Assembly: GCA_965224015.1 (NCBI GenBank)
Contig: OZ245032.1
Location: 1 to 64,000 of the forward strand
Origin: CBDCVD01 sp965224015
Lineage (GTDB): Bacteria; Pseudomonadota; Alphaproteobacteria; Rhizobiales; CBDCVD01
Direction: 5' to 3'
Length of the DNA: 64,000 nucleotides
This document shows, in pieces, positions 18,061 through 26,023 of the stretch. Made by a program: the position numbers and the translations under genes. Within the stretch, counting starts at the first letter, position 1. Each line of letters opens with the position of its first letter. The notes under the pieces are model-generated. The model searched no databases and had not been told where the DNA came from. It was given only the letters and a program-made list of their open reading frames with translations.

Positions 18061-18379
18061 GCCAGTTGGGCATGTTTGAGCTTATGTCAATTGAGCGTGA
18101 ATATTGCCGTGTTTTCAAAGCCTTGTTAAATGTCCTTAAAATCGAGAGACGGATTATCGGAGCATGGATTGCCCGTTTGCAGGGCTTGTCTGTGATCGGC
18201 TATTCGCCCGTGTCAGTTTGCGCTGACTTGGAAAAAACAGGGAATTTATTCAACGCGAACAGGGAACCGCTCGAACTGGAACAGGGAATTGGTTTTGACT
18301 TAACAGGGAAATAGCGGGATGCGGCGCAACACGGTTATTCTCGAAGATATTCCGGTCATGCCGGCGCAAGACTGACGGT
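18061..18379. other. Non-coding relic region with AACAGGGAA repeats
   Basis: No convincing gene. The word ACAGGGAA occurs four times at irregular spacing between about 18237 and 18310. Similar sequence often follows the 3' end of phage-type recombinase genes in alphaproteobacteria (family recollection, not checked). It fits the recombinase remnant that ends next to it. Confidence 0.4.
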
Positions 18380-18601
18380 TTATCCATCGAAGCCTAAAAG
18401 GCGCTCTTGTTGACGCCAGTCACAAGTAAGCCTGGTTCGGACTATCTTTTCAAGAGTTAGATCGACAGGTTGCTTGCTATCAAGAATGGCGCTTTGGATG
18501 CGCGGAGATAACAATGCCAAGGGCAAGCGCGTTCGTACTGTTGAGGGCGCGCAGCTGTGCTCATGGGCAATAACGGCAAGGCTCTTGCCACGCTTTACCA
18601 A
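18380..18601 (-). pseudogene. Serine recombinase, C-terminal fragment
   Basis: A 73-residue frame resembling the extreme C-terminus of large serine recombinases with a zinc ribbon (TRLPLALLSPRIQSAILDSK, then LTLEKIVRTRL and DWRQQERLLGF). The catalytic resolvase domain and the remainder of a ~500-residue protein are absent. The upstream side (higher coordinates) is cut off near the end of the IS1182-like remnant at 18654. It is almost certainly non-functional. Position beside tRNA-Ser suggests a decayed integrated element. Confidence 0.65.
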
Positions 18602-18653
18602 CGAAAGTCAACTATGGCTGCGGGTCAGGGCGCCAATGAGGCCGGATCAAGCT

Positions 18654-19125
18654 CTAGCAGTGTGTCGGATTTGGGCTGTGGTTATTTATTAAATTTGCAT
18701 ACAGGCTTTTTGCATTTGTGCTACCCATTGGTATGAAAAATTTCCGCAATTATGACCGCTCTCAGCGGTTGCTTTTGCCTCCCCGCCGAAGGTGCGCAGC
18801 AAGCCACCGCCGTGTGTTAGAGAGCCGTGGCGCTTAAAGATGCTGGAGACATTTCGAACCCAGGAGGCAAAAGACAAATACAAAAGACGAAAGAGCAGTG
18901 TTGAGCCTGTTTTTGGCATCATCAAATCGGTTCTTGGTTTCAGGCATTTTCATCTTCGCGGTCTTGAGAAGGTTTCACGGGAATGGTGTCTTGTAGCGCT
19001 GGCGTACAACTGCAAACGTGTGAGCAACATGCTGAGCGGCTAAGGCGGTTCAGCAAAGCGCTCGCCAACACACATCCATGACCGATACACGGACAAACAA
19101 CTCCTTAAACCCGACACACTGCTAG
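18654..19125 (+). mobile_element. Internally deleted IS1182-like insertion sequence
   Basis: A 472-bp segment bounded by inverted ends: CTAGCAGTGTGTCGGATTTG at the left, and the complement of AAACCCGACACACTGCTAG at the right (one or two mismatches). Inside is the 3' end of a transposase frame. Only about a third of a full IS remains, so it cannot move by itself. Confidence 0.7.
18841..19043 (+). pseudogene. IS1182-family transposase, C-terminal fragment
   Basis: From ATG at 18841, 67 residues match the end of IS1182-type DDE transposases: KYKRRKSSVEPVFGIIKSVL (catalytic Glu region) and FRHFHLRGLEKVSREW. The N-terminal ~350 residues are missing. It lies within the inverted ends 18654-19125. 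Non-functional remnant. Confidence 0.7.
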
Positions 19126-19212
19126 GGGTTTTGCGTTTCCTATTAGCCCTTGCCAGTGGCAACAGACCTCGCTATCCTTGCGCCCCGACGAAATCATGTA
19201 AACGGAGTGTCT

Positions 19213-19662
19213 ATGCGCAAGCGCATCAGCGATCAACTCAAGCAGGCTACGAAGGATCAGGAAAAGCGCCGTCTGGCTACCTTGCGGCTCATTACCGCCG
19301 CGATTAAGGATCGTGATATTGCTGCCCGTTCCGACGGGCGCGAGCGTATCGACGATGAAGAAATTTTGCAGGTGCTGCAAAAGATGGTCAAACAACGCAA
19401 GGAGGCCGTTAAGACTTACGAAGAAGCAGGGCGTTTGCAACTGGCGCAACAGGAACAGGAAGAAATCGGCATTATCGAGGATTTCCTGCCCGAACAAATG
19501 AACGAGCAGGCGGTCCATTTGGCGGCGCTTGAGGCGATCACCAAAACAGGTGCGGAAGGCTTGCGCGATATGGGTAAGATCATGGGACATCTCAAGACGA
19601 CCTATTCGGGGCGCATGGATTTTGGTCTTGCGAGCAAAATCGTCAAGGAAATCCTGAACTAG
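19213..19662 (+). CDS. yqeY: GatB/YqeY domain-containing protein
   Basis: A 149-residue protein that is all YqeY domain (MRKRISDQLKQATKDQEKRR, LRLITAAIKD, then the C-terminal GKIMGHLKTTYSGRMDFGLA). Start 19213 is supported by GGAG eight bases upstream. The domain is related to the tail of GatB amidotransferase and may bind tRNA. It precedes dnaG and rpoD, a common alphaproteobacterial order. The TAG stop coincides with the target duplication of family B element B1, so the insertion did not change the protein. Confidence 0.93.
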   Translation: MRKRISDQLKQATKDQEKRRLATLRLITAAIKDRDIAARSDGRERIDDEEILQVLQKMVKQRKEAVKTYEEAGRLQLAQQEQEEIGIIEDFLPEQMNEQAVHLAALEAITKTGAEGLRDMGKIMGHLKTTYSGRMDFGLASKIVKEILN

Positions 19663-19796
19663 ATTAGCTTGGCGTTAGGTGTACCCATTTTGTGAGCGGT
19701 ACAGCTAAACGCATAAAGCTGATCGCCCTCTAAATCTATAGCAAAATGCAAAAACAGTGCTGGAGCCCCATGATTCCAACTAAACGCATTTTGCTA
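19663..19796 (+). repeat. Family B MITE (B1), about 134 bp
   Basis: Flanked by TAG at 19660-19662 and 19797-19799. It is made of two successive inverted repeats: a GATTAGCTT/AAGCTGATC half and a CTATAGCAAAATGC/GCATTTTGCTATAG half. It follows yqeY directly and uses its stop codon as the target site. Confidence 0.85.
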
Positions 19797-19916
19797 TAGA
19801 ATCCACGTGGGCTGCACGTGTAACCGGTAAAGCTGGATTGTCTATGGTCCGGTTTGCTAAGCCCGCGGTCGTGACCGCTGTTTGTTGCCTGGTCACGACA
19901 GTGCAAGAATTTGAGC

Positions 19917-21848
19917 ATGCCCATGCAATTTACCGACGGGTTTTTGAACGAACTGCGTGACCGGCTGCCGATTAGCCAGGTGGTGGGGCGTTATGTCAGC
20001 TGGGATGGTAAGAAAAGCCAGCCCGCGCGCGGGGATTACTGGGCCTGCTGTCCGTTTCACAACGAAAAAACACCCTCCTTTCACGCTGATGATCGGCGCG
20101 GGCGCTATAAATGTTTTGGTTGCGGCGCATCCGGTGATGTGATCCGCTTTATGACGGAAAAGGCGGGACTGTCTTTCCCCGAAGCGGTCGAACAATTGGC
20201 CCATGAGGCGGGTCTTGCGCTTCCGGCTGTGGATCCACAAAGGGCGGAGCGCGACAAGATTCGCCTCAGCCTTTATCAGGTTCTGGAGATGTCTGCCCGG
20301 TTTTTTGCCGATAACCTGCAAGGGCCGACGGGGGCCAGATGCCGAGGCTACATACAGGAACGGGACATCGCTCCTGATCTGGTCGAGCAGTTTCGTCTTG
20401 GTTATGCCCCGGGTACGCGCAACGCCCTAAAAAATCATCTTGCGTCTGCCGGCGTCAGTGCGGATCATATGCGCGCTACGGGTCTTGTTGTGGATGGGCC
20501 CGACATTGCGGTGTCCTATGATCGCTACCGCGACAGACTGATATTTCCAATCTTTGATCTGCGTGGGCGCGTGATCGCATTTGGCGGGCGCGCGCTTAGC
20601 GCTGATGTTCCGGCCAAATATATCAACTCGCCTGAAACCGACCTGTTTCATAAGTCGAAAGTGCTTTTCAATCTGGCCAACGCGCGCCAGGCCATCTATG
20701 ACGGTGCGCCCCTGGTTGTGTGCGAGGGCTATCTGGATGTAATAGCCGCCGTGGGGGCGGGGCTAAAGGGCACGGTTGCCCCTCTTGGGACCAGTTTGAC
20801 GGCGGATCAACTCGCCCTGATGTGGCGCTTTAGCGACGCGCCGGTGCTGTGTTTCGATGGAGACGAGGCGGGACAAAAAGCCGCCAGTCGCGCCGCCGAT
20901 ATGGCTTTGACGATGCTCAGTGCGGGAAAAACCGTAACTTTTTGTCTGCTTCCCAGCGGTCTCGACCCGGATGATCTCATTCGCCAGCACGGGGGCAATG
21001 CTTTTGCCGATTTGATAGCCAAGCCCCTGTCCCTGCACGACATGATCTGGTTCCGTGAGGCGCAGTCGCGCGCGTTCGAGACACCTGAACAGCGCGCAGC
21101 TCTTGAGGCGCGTATGCGCGCTATTGCCGCAACAATTCCCGATGGCGCCGTGCGCCGCCATTATACACAGGCGTTTAAAGAACGCCTGGACCAGTTTTTT
21201 GGTGCCAAATTCCCGCCGCGGTACGGGTCAAAACCGGGGCACCGGCACAAGGGCGCAGCGACGCAGGCTCGCCGCCCTTCGTTTCCCGTAAGCCCGGCCC
21301 TGAACAACAGCCCGCTTGTTCGGCGCGACGGGACCTACTCCTCCCGCACAATCACCGCCCGAGATGCGGTCTTGCTTTTGAGTGTGATCAACCACCCGCA
21401 GTTGCTTGATGAGCACCTGGAAGCCTTTGCCGCTATTGTGTTTGCGCAGGCGCCGCTGCAGGCCTTGTCGGAGGCTCTTATTGATCATTACTCTCAGGCC
21501 GGTCCGTCGGCCGACAACCTACGCGAGACGCTGGCTTTGCGTGGATTTTCGCAAGTCCTTGATGACCTCGACAAGGTGGTCCGTGACCATCGGATCTGGC
21601 AAACCCGGGAAGAGGCCTCTATCGATGACGCGCGGGTGGGCTGGTTGCAGGCCCTGGACTTGCATCAGCGCGCCAATGCGCTACATAAAGAGCTGATTGT
21701 TGCCAAAAGTGCCTTTGAATCGGAGACCACCGTCGGCAATTTGGCACGGCTACAGGACATACAGGGTCAGTTGCATAAAATGCAGGGTATTGAGGCCTTG
21801 GTTGAAGGTTTTGGCGCTGCGTCCGGCAAGCCGGATCGGCTATTTTGA
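19917..21848 (+). CDS. dnaG: DNA primase
   Basis: About 643 residues from ATG 19917 (TTG 19911 and ATG 19923 are alternatives; no strong ribosome site decides). The N-terminal CHC2 zinc finger is at about 45-69 (CPFH then CFGC). The middle catalytic core carries the Toprim motif VVCEGYLDVIA near 267 and the metal-binding CFDGDEAGQKAA near 317. A DnaB-binding-like C-terminal region follows. It synthesises RNA primers at the replication fork. It stands between yqeY and rpoD, the macromolecular-synthesis operon order. Confidence 0.96.
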   Translation: MPMQFTDGFLNELRDRLPISQVVGRYVSWDGKKSQPARGDYWACCPFHNEKTPSFHADDRRGRYKCFGCGASGDVIRFMTEKAGLSFPEAVEQLAHEAGLALPAVDPQRAERDKIRLSLYQVLEMSARFFADNLQGPTGARCRGYIQERDIAPDLVEQFRLGYAPGTRNALKNHLASAGVSADHMRATGLVVDGPDIAVSYDRYRDRLIFPIFDLRGRVIAFGGRALSADVPAKYINSPETDLFHKSKVLFNLANARQAIYDGAPLVVCEGYLDVIAAVGAGLKGTVAPLGTSLTADQLALMWRFSDAPVLCFDGDEAGQKAASRAADMALTMLSAGKTVTFCLLPSGLDPDDLIRQHGGNAFADLIAKPLSLHDMIWFREAQSRAFETPEQRAALEARMRAIAATIPDGAVRRHYTQAFKERLDQFFGAKFPPRYGSKPGHRHKGAATQARRPSFPVSPALNNSPLVRRDGTYSSRTITARDAVLLLSVINHPQLLDEHLEAFAAIVFAQAPLQALSEALIDHYSQAGPSADNLRETLALRGFSQVLDDLDKVVRDHRIWQTREEASIDDARVGWLQALDLHQRANALHKELIVAKSAFESETTVGNLARLQDIQGQLHKMQGIEALVEGFGAASGKPDRLF

Positions 21849-21860
21849 GCGCGGTTTGTG

Positions 21861-21888
21861 TTGGTTTTGCGCTGACACGCTCTACAAT
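21861..21888 (+). promoter_or_regulatory. Possible rpoD promoter
   Basis: TTGGTT at 21861-21866 and TACAAT at 21883-21888 are separated by 16 bp. A start of transcription near 21895 would exclude the ATG at 21894 as translation start and favours the one at 21924. Weak consensus, so tentative. Confidence 0.35.
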
Positions 21889-21923
21889 CCGGTATGACGC
21901 GTGAAAAGCCGCTGAGGATCACG

Positions 21924-24239
21924 ATGACAACGAGAGCGACGAAGGCGACGAAGGCCAAAAAAACACGCAGGACCACAAAAGCGTCCCGGAACGTGAAAAC
22001 CGCGAAATCAGCCGCGCCAAAAAAAGCTGTGAAAACAGCGACAAAATCCAGGACCGCGAAACGTGCCAGGAAGGCACCTCCCGTCGCGACGAAAAAATCC
22101 ACCAGGAAGGCCATTAAACCCAAGGCAAGCGAGGCTTCGGTTGATTTTTTGGGCGGTGAGATGGGTGCTTTGGTGGCGCGGGCGAAGGCGCAAGGGGCGG
22201 TGAGCTATGAAGAGATCAACAGCGCCCTGCCCGCACAGACCATTAGTCCTGAGGCGATTGAAGAGCTGTTGACCCTTTTTGCGGATATGGGGGTTGCGGT
22301 TGTCGAGACGCGGGGGGAAGAGGCTGCCGGCGCCAAGGGCACCAAGGGCACAAAGGCGATGCAGGCCGACAAAGGCCCCCAAAGCCAGCAGGACGCAGAA
22401 GACGAGGACGACGAGGGGGACGAGAACGAGGCGGGAGCCGGCGGGGACCTTGTGGAGGCTGCGGCGGGTACGCTCACCAAGCCGCCCAAGTCGCGCGCGG
22501 TGGGGGAGCGGACCGATGATCCTGTGCGCATGTATTTGCGCGAGATGGGCAGTGTGGAACTGTTGTCGCGCGAGGGCGAGATTGCCATTGCCAAGCGCAT
22601 TGAGGCGGGCCGCGGGGCGATGATCCAGGGGCTTTGCGAGAGCCCGTTGACATTTCAGGCGATCATTATCTGGCGCGATGAGCTGAACGATGGCAAGATC
22701 CTGCTGCGCGACATTATCGACCTTGATGCCACCTATACGGGCCCTGGGGCCAAGGGATCGGGAACCAAGGAGAAAGAGGGAGAGGATGCGGCAGAGGGTG
22801 CGGCAGAGGATGCGGGAGAAGACGAGGCCGCAGCCAGCCCCGCCAATGGCGCTCAGACCCAGGCTCAGGACGCGCCTGCGTCGCCCGCCACCGCGCCTGC
22901 TGAGGGAGAGAACAGCAATAGCGACGGCAATCGTGATGACGTCGATAACGATGACGATGATTTTGACAACGGCCTGTCCCTGACGGCCATGGAGGCGGAA
23001 CTCAAGCCCCGGGTTGTTGCGACCTTTGACACGATTGCCTCGGACTACAAGAAGCTGCGCCGGCTTCAGGACCAGCATGTGGAGCAGCAATTACAAAGCA
23101 AGAGCCTGAGCCCCTCTCAGGAGCGGCGCTTAAACAAGCTCAAGAGCGACATTATCGAGCAGGTCAAGAGCCTTTCGCTCAACCAGGGGCGCATTGAGGC
23201 GCTCGTTGAGCAGCTTTACATGATCAACAGGAACCTGATCCGCCTTGAGGGTCAATTGTTGCGCCTGGCGGAAGCGTTTGGGGTTGGCCGGGAGGATTTT
23301 CTTGAGGCCTATCGCGGCTGCGAGTTGGACCCGAACTGGGTTGAGACGGTGGCGTTGCGCCCGGGGCCTGGATGGGAGGCGTTTGTGTCTCGCGAGGCGG
23401 CGGCGATCTGTGATCTGCGCGAGCAGATCCAGTCTTTGGCCTCAGCTGCGGGTCTTGATATTGGGGAGTTCCGCCGCATTGTACACACGGTGCAAAAGGG
23501 TGAGCGGGAAGCCGCGATTGCCAAGAAGGAGATGGTTGAGGCGAACCTGCGTCTGGTGATTTCCATTGCCAAGAAATACACCAACAGGGGTTTGCAGTTT
23601 CTCGATCTTATTCAGGAAGGCAACATTGGCCTGATGAAGGCGGTTGACAAGTTTGAGTACCGCCGCGGCTACAAGTTCTCGACCTACGCGACGTGGTGGA
23701 TCCGCCAGGCGATCACCCGCTCGATTGCGGATCAGGCGCGCACGATCCGCATACCGGTTCATATGATTGAGACGATCAACAAGATTGTGCGCACATCGCG
23801 CCAGATGCTGCATGAGATCGGGCGCGAGCCGACCCCTGAGGAGTTGTCGGAAAAGCTGGTGATGCCGCTTGAGAAGGTGCGCAAGGTTCTCAAGATTGCC
23901 AAGGAGCCTGTGAGCCTGGAGATGCCCATTGGTGATGAAGAGGACAGCCATCTTGGGGACTTTATTGAGGACAAGAATGCAGTGCTGCCCATATCGGCGG
24001 CGATCCAGGCGAATTTGCGCGAGACGACGACGCGGGTTCTGGCCTCGCTGACGCCGCGCGAGGAGCGGGTGTTGCGCATGCGTTTCGGCATTGGCATGAA
24101 CACGGATCACACCCTGGAGGAGGTTGGCCAGCAGTTTTCGGTCACCCGCGAGCGCATTCGCCAGATTGAGGCGAAGGCCTTGCGCAAACTCAAACACCCC
24201 AGCCGCTCGCGTCGCCTGCGAAGCTTCCTGGACAGTTGA
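21924..24239 (+). CDS. rpoD: RNA polymerase sigma factor RpoD (sigma-70)
   Basis: About 771 residues. Start 21924 is preferred over the in-frame ATG at 21894 because TGAGGA precedes it. The order is: a Lys/Thr/Ala-rich basic tail (about 1-65), region 1.1 (MGALVARAKAQGAVSYEEIN), an acidic linker, region 1.2 (DDPVRMYLREMGSVELLSRE), then a long non-conserved acidic region. Region 2 near 557 contains QFLDLIQEGNIGLMKAVDKF and the -10-reading segment YATWWIRQAI. Region 3 follows, then region 4 with the -35-reading helix (TRERIRQIEAKALRKL, about 740). This is the housekeeping sigma factor. The basic N-terminal tail is unusual (see findings). Confidence 0.96.
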   Translation: MTTRATKATKAKKTRRTTKASRNVKTAKSAAPKKAVKTATKSRTAKRARKAPPVATKKSTRKAIKPKASEASVDFLGGEMGALVARAKAQGAVSYEEINSALPAQTISPEAIEELLTLFADMGVAVVETRGEEAAGAKGTKGTKAMQADKGPQSQQDAEDEDDEGDENEAGAGGDLVEAAAGTLTKPPKSRAVGERTDDPVRMYLREMGSVELLSREGEIAIAKRIEAGRGAMIQGLCESPLTFQAIIIWRDELNDGKILLRDIIDLDATYTGPGAKGSGTKEKEGEDAAEGAAEDAGEDEAAASPANGAQTQAQDAPASPATAPAEGENSNSDGNRDDVDNDDDDFDNGLSLTAMEAELKPRVVATFDTIASDYKKLRRLQDQHVEQQLQSKSLSPSQERRLNKLKSDIIEQVKSLSLNQGRIEALVEQLYMINRNLIRLEGQLLRLAEAFGVGREDFLEAYRGCELDPNWVETVALRPGPGWEAFVSREAAAICDLREQIQSLASAAGLDIGEFRRIVHTVQKGEREAAIAKKEMVEANLRLVISIAKKYTNRGLQFLDLIQEGNIGLMKAVDKFEYRRGYKFSTYATWWIRQAITRSIADQARTIRIPVHMIETINKIVRTSRQMLHEIGREPTPEELSEKLVMPLEKVRKVLKIAKEPVSLEMPIGDEEDSHLGDFIEDKNAVLPISAAIQANLRETTTRVLASLTPREERVLRMRFGIGMNTDHTLEEVGQQFSVTRERIRQIEAKALRKLKHPSRSRRLRSFLDS

Positions 24240-24339
24240 GCAGGGCCTAAAAGCCTGAAAGCCTGGAAATCCGGCTCACGGGCCTACGCCTCCATGCCCT
24301 TGCGCCCTGCCTTTAAATTGAACTGATTTCTCCTTATAA

Positions 24340-24440
24340 TACCAAGGGTCCTTAACAATGACTCATGGATTAGCGTCAAAGAGGTATGTTATCAAGGCAG
24401 TACACCAGTCGGCGTGTCCATAAAGCCAATACCGCTGGTA
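24340..24440 (+). repeat. Family A MITE (A3), 101 bp
   Basis: An intact copy flanked by direct repeats TAA at 24337-24339 and 24441-24443, between rpoD and the lipoprotein gene. Confidence 0.93.
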
Positions 24441-24583
24441 TAAAATGAAAGGCGCAGAATCACTGGAGCGTGACTTGCATCTACAGTTGCACCGTCGTAC
24501 CAAATGCAAACGCCGATGGTGTCGAGGGTTGTAGCCATGAAACGAAGTCGACATCAATTTTTATGGACGGGAGATATCCATCA

Positions 24584-25156
24584 ATGAGACTATTATTTGT
24601 CGCGGTAGGCGCTCTGGTGCTTGCTGCCTGCAACAGCGAAAGTAATCAAGGACTGGTGAGCAGCCAGACAACGACTGACACGCAAGTGATCGCCAGCAGT
24701 CAACAAGGCGATCAGTTGTCTCTAAAAGGGGACGGCATCGAACTGGCCAACCAGCCTGCCGCCAAGCCTGACAACCAACCCGCCAGTCAGTCCACCAGCC
24801 CGGCCGATCGCTTTGTCGGTACCTATGTGACCGAGGACTATGAAAAACGCGCTCAAGGGCACGACTGGGTCATGGTCAATATTGAGAAACAATCCAATGA
24901 GGACTATCAGATCAAAATCCATTCCCGGAGCGACTTAAAAAAGCCAAGTTGCACGTTCAACGGCATTGCGCGGTCACACCAGGACGGCACCTTGCGGCAT
25001 GCTTTCGCCCACGAACCCTCGTCTTTCATGACGATTACCATGAAGGGGGACGCGATCGACATTTGGGTCGACAAATTTGAAAATCGGTTTAACCTGATGA
25101 CGTTTTGTAATGGCGGCGCCAGCCTGGCCGGCGAATATCAACGGTTGAAAAGCTGA
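24584..25156 (+). CDS. Putative lipoprotein of unknown function
   Basis: 190 residues. The start at 24584 is chosen for GGGAG upstream and an immediate lipoprotein signal (MRLLFVAVGALVLAAC, lipid Cys at about 16). A Ser/Thr/Gln-rich linker (about 17-75) leads to a compact C-terminal domain (RFVGTYVTEDYEKRAQGHDW... SLAGEYQRLKS). I do not recognise the family. It ends 8 bp before the MCE-system ATPase gene with a GAGGGA ribosome site in between, so it may be co-transcribed and act in the same envelope pathway. Confidence 0.7.
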   Translation: MRLLFVAVGALVLAACNSESNQGLVSSQTTTDTQVIASSQQGDQLSLKGDGIELANQPAAKPDNQPASQSTSPADRFVGTYVTEDYEKRAQGHDWVMVNIEKQSNEDYQIKIHSRSDLKKPSCTFNGIARSHQDGTLRHAFAHEPSSFMTITMKGDAIDIWVDKFENRFNLMTFCNGGASLAGEYQRLKS

Positions 25157-25164
25157 GGGACTCG

Positions 25165-26004
25165 GTGTTTTCGCAACCGCAAACACCGCATCCGCCAATG
25201 GCAGTTGTGGAGGCCCCGGCGTCCCTGGCACCTGCTGGGCATGATGGGCATGATGGGCATGGCAAGCCTGTAATTCAGGTCCGGGGCCTGGATGTGGGAT
25301 TCGGCGGTCCGTTGGTTTTGGAAAACCTCGACATCGACGTCCTGGACGGCGAAATTCTGGGCGTTATCGGCGCATCGGGCACGGGCAAGTCGGTGCTGTT
25401 ACGCACGATTGTGGGCCTCAACCCCCGCGCCGGCGGACGGGTTGACGTGTTCGGAACCGATACCGCGCGCGCCTCGGAGCAGGAACTTCATATAATCAGC
25501 CAGCGATGGGGTGTACTGTTTCAACAGGGAGCCCTGTTTTCCTCGCTCAATGTCCTGCAGAACATTCAGGTTCCCATGCGCGCCTACCTGGATTTGCCGC
25601 AACCGCTTATGGACGAATTGGCGATGGTCAAACTTGGACTTGTCGGTCTACCTGCTAGTGCTGCGTATAAGTTCCCGTCTGAGCTTTCCGGTGGGATGAT
25701 CAAACGCGCCGGCCTGGCGCGCGCCCTGGCCCTTGATCCGGAGATCGTTTTTCTTGATGAGCCCACTTCGGGACTGGATCCGATCAGCGCCCGCGGGTTC
25801 GATCAGTTAATCCTCAAACTGCGTGATACTCTGGGTGTGACGGTGTTCATGGTGACCCATGACCTGAGCAGTATTCGCGCCACCTGTGACCGCATTGCCG
25901 TTTTGGCCAAAGGGCGCGTTCTGGTAACGGGATCGATCGAGACTCTGCGCCATTTTGAGGATGCTTGGGTGCAGTCCTATTTTGCCACGGAAATGAAGCT
26001 TTGA
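25165..26004 (+). CDS. MlaF-like ABC ATPase of an MCE lipid-transport system
   Basis: A 279-residue ATPase starting at GTG (GAGGGA five bases upstream). After a Pro/Ala-rich opening with a short His-Asp-Gly repeat (GHDGHDGHG, about 25-33), the ABC domain shows Walker A GASGTGKS (about 71-78), the Mla-type signature LSGGMIKRAGLARAL and LDEPTSGLDP. The GGMxKR signature distinguishes MlaF/Ttg2A ATPases. It powers phospholipid movement between membranes together with a permease and an MCE protein. The permease that should accompany it is not next to it. Confidence 0.9.
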   Translation: MFSQPQTPHPPMAVVEAPASLAPAGHDGHDGHGKPVIQVRGLDVGFGGPLVLENLDIDVLDGEILGVIGASGTGKSVLLRTIVGLNPRAGGRVDVFGTDTARASEQELHIISQRWGVLFQQGALFSSLNVLQNIQVPMRAYLDLPQPLMDELAMVKLGLVGLPASAAYKFPSELSGGMIKRAGLARALALDPEIVFLDEPTSGLDPISARGFDQLILKLRDTLGVTVFMVTHDLSSIRATCDRIAVLAKGRVLVTGSIETLRHFEDAWVQSYFATEMKL

Positions 26005-26023
26005 ATACCGAGTGAGGTTTACT

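Noticed and set aside
22008..23090. 360-codon minus-strand frame opposite rpoD
   Set aside because: Shadow of GC-rich, repetitive rpoD coding sequence; no ribosome site or family motifs.
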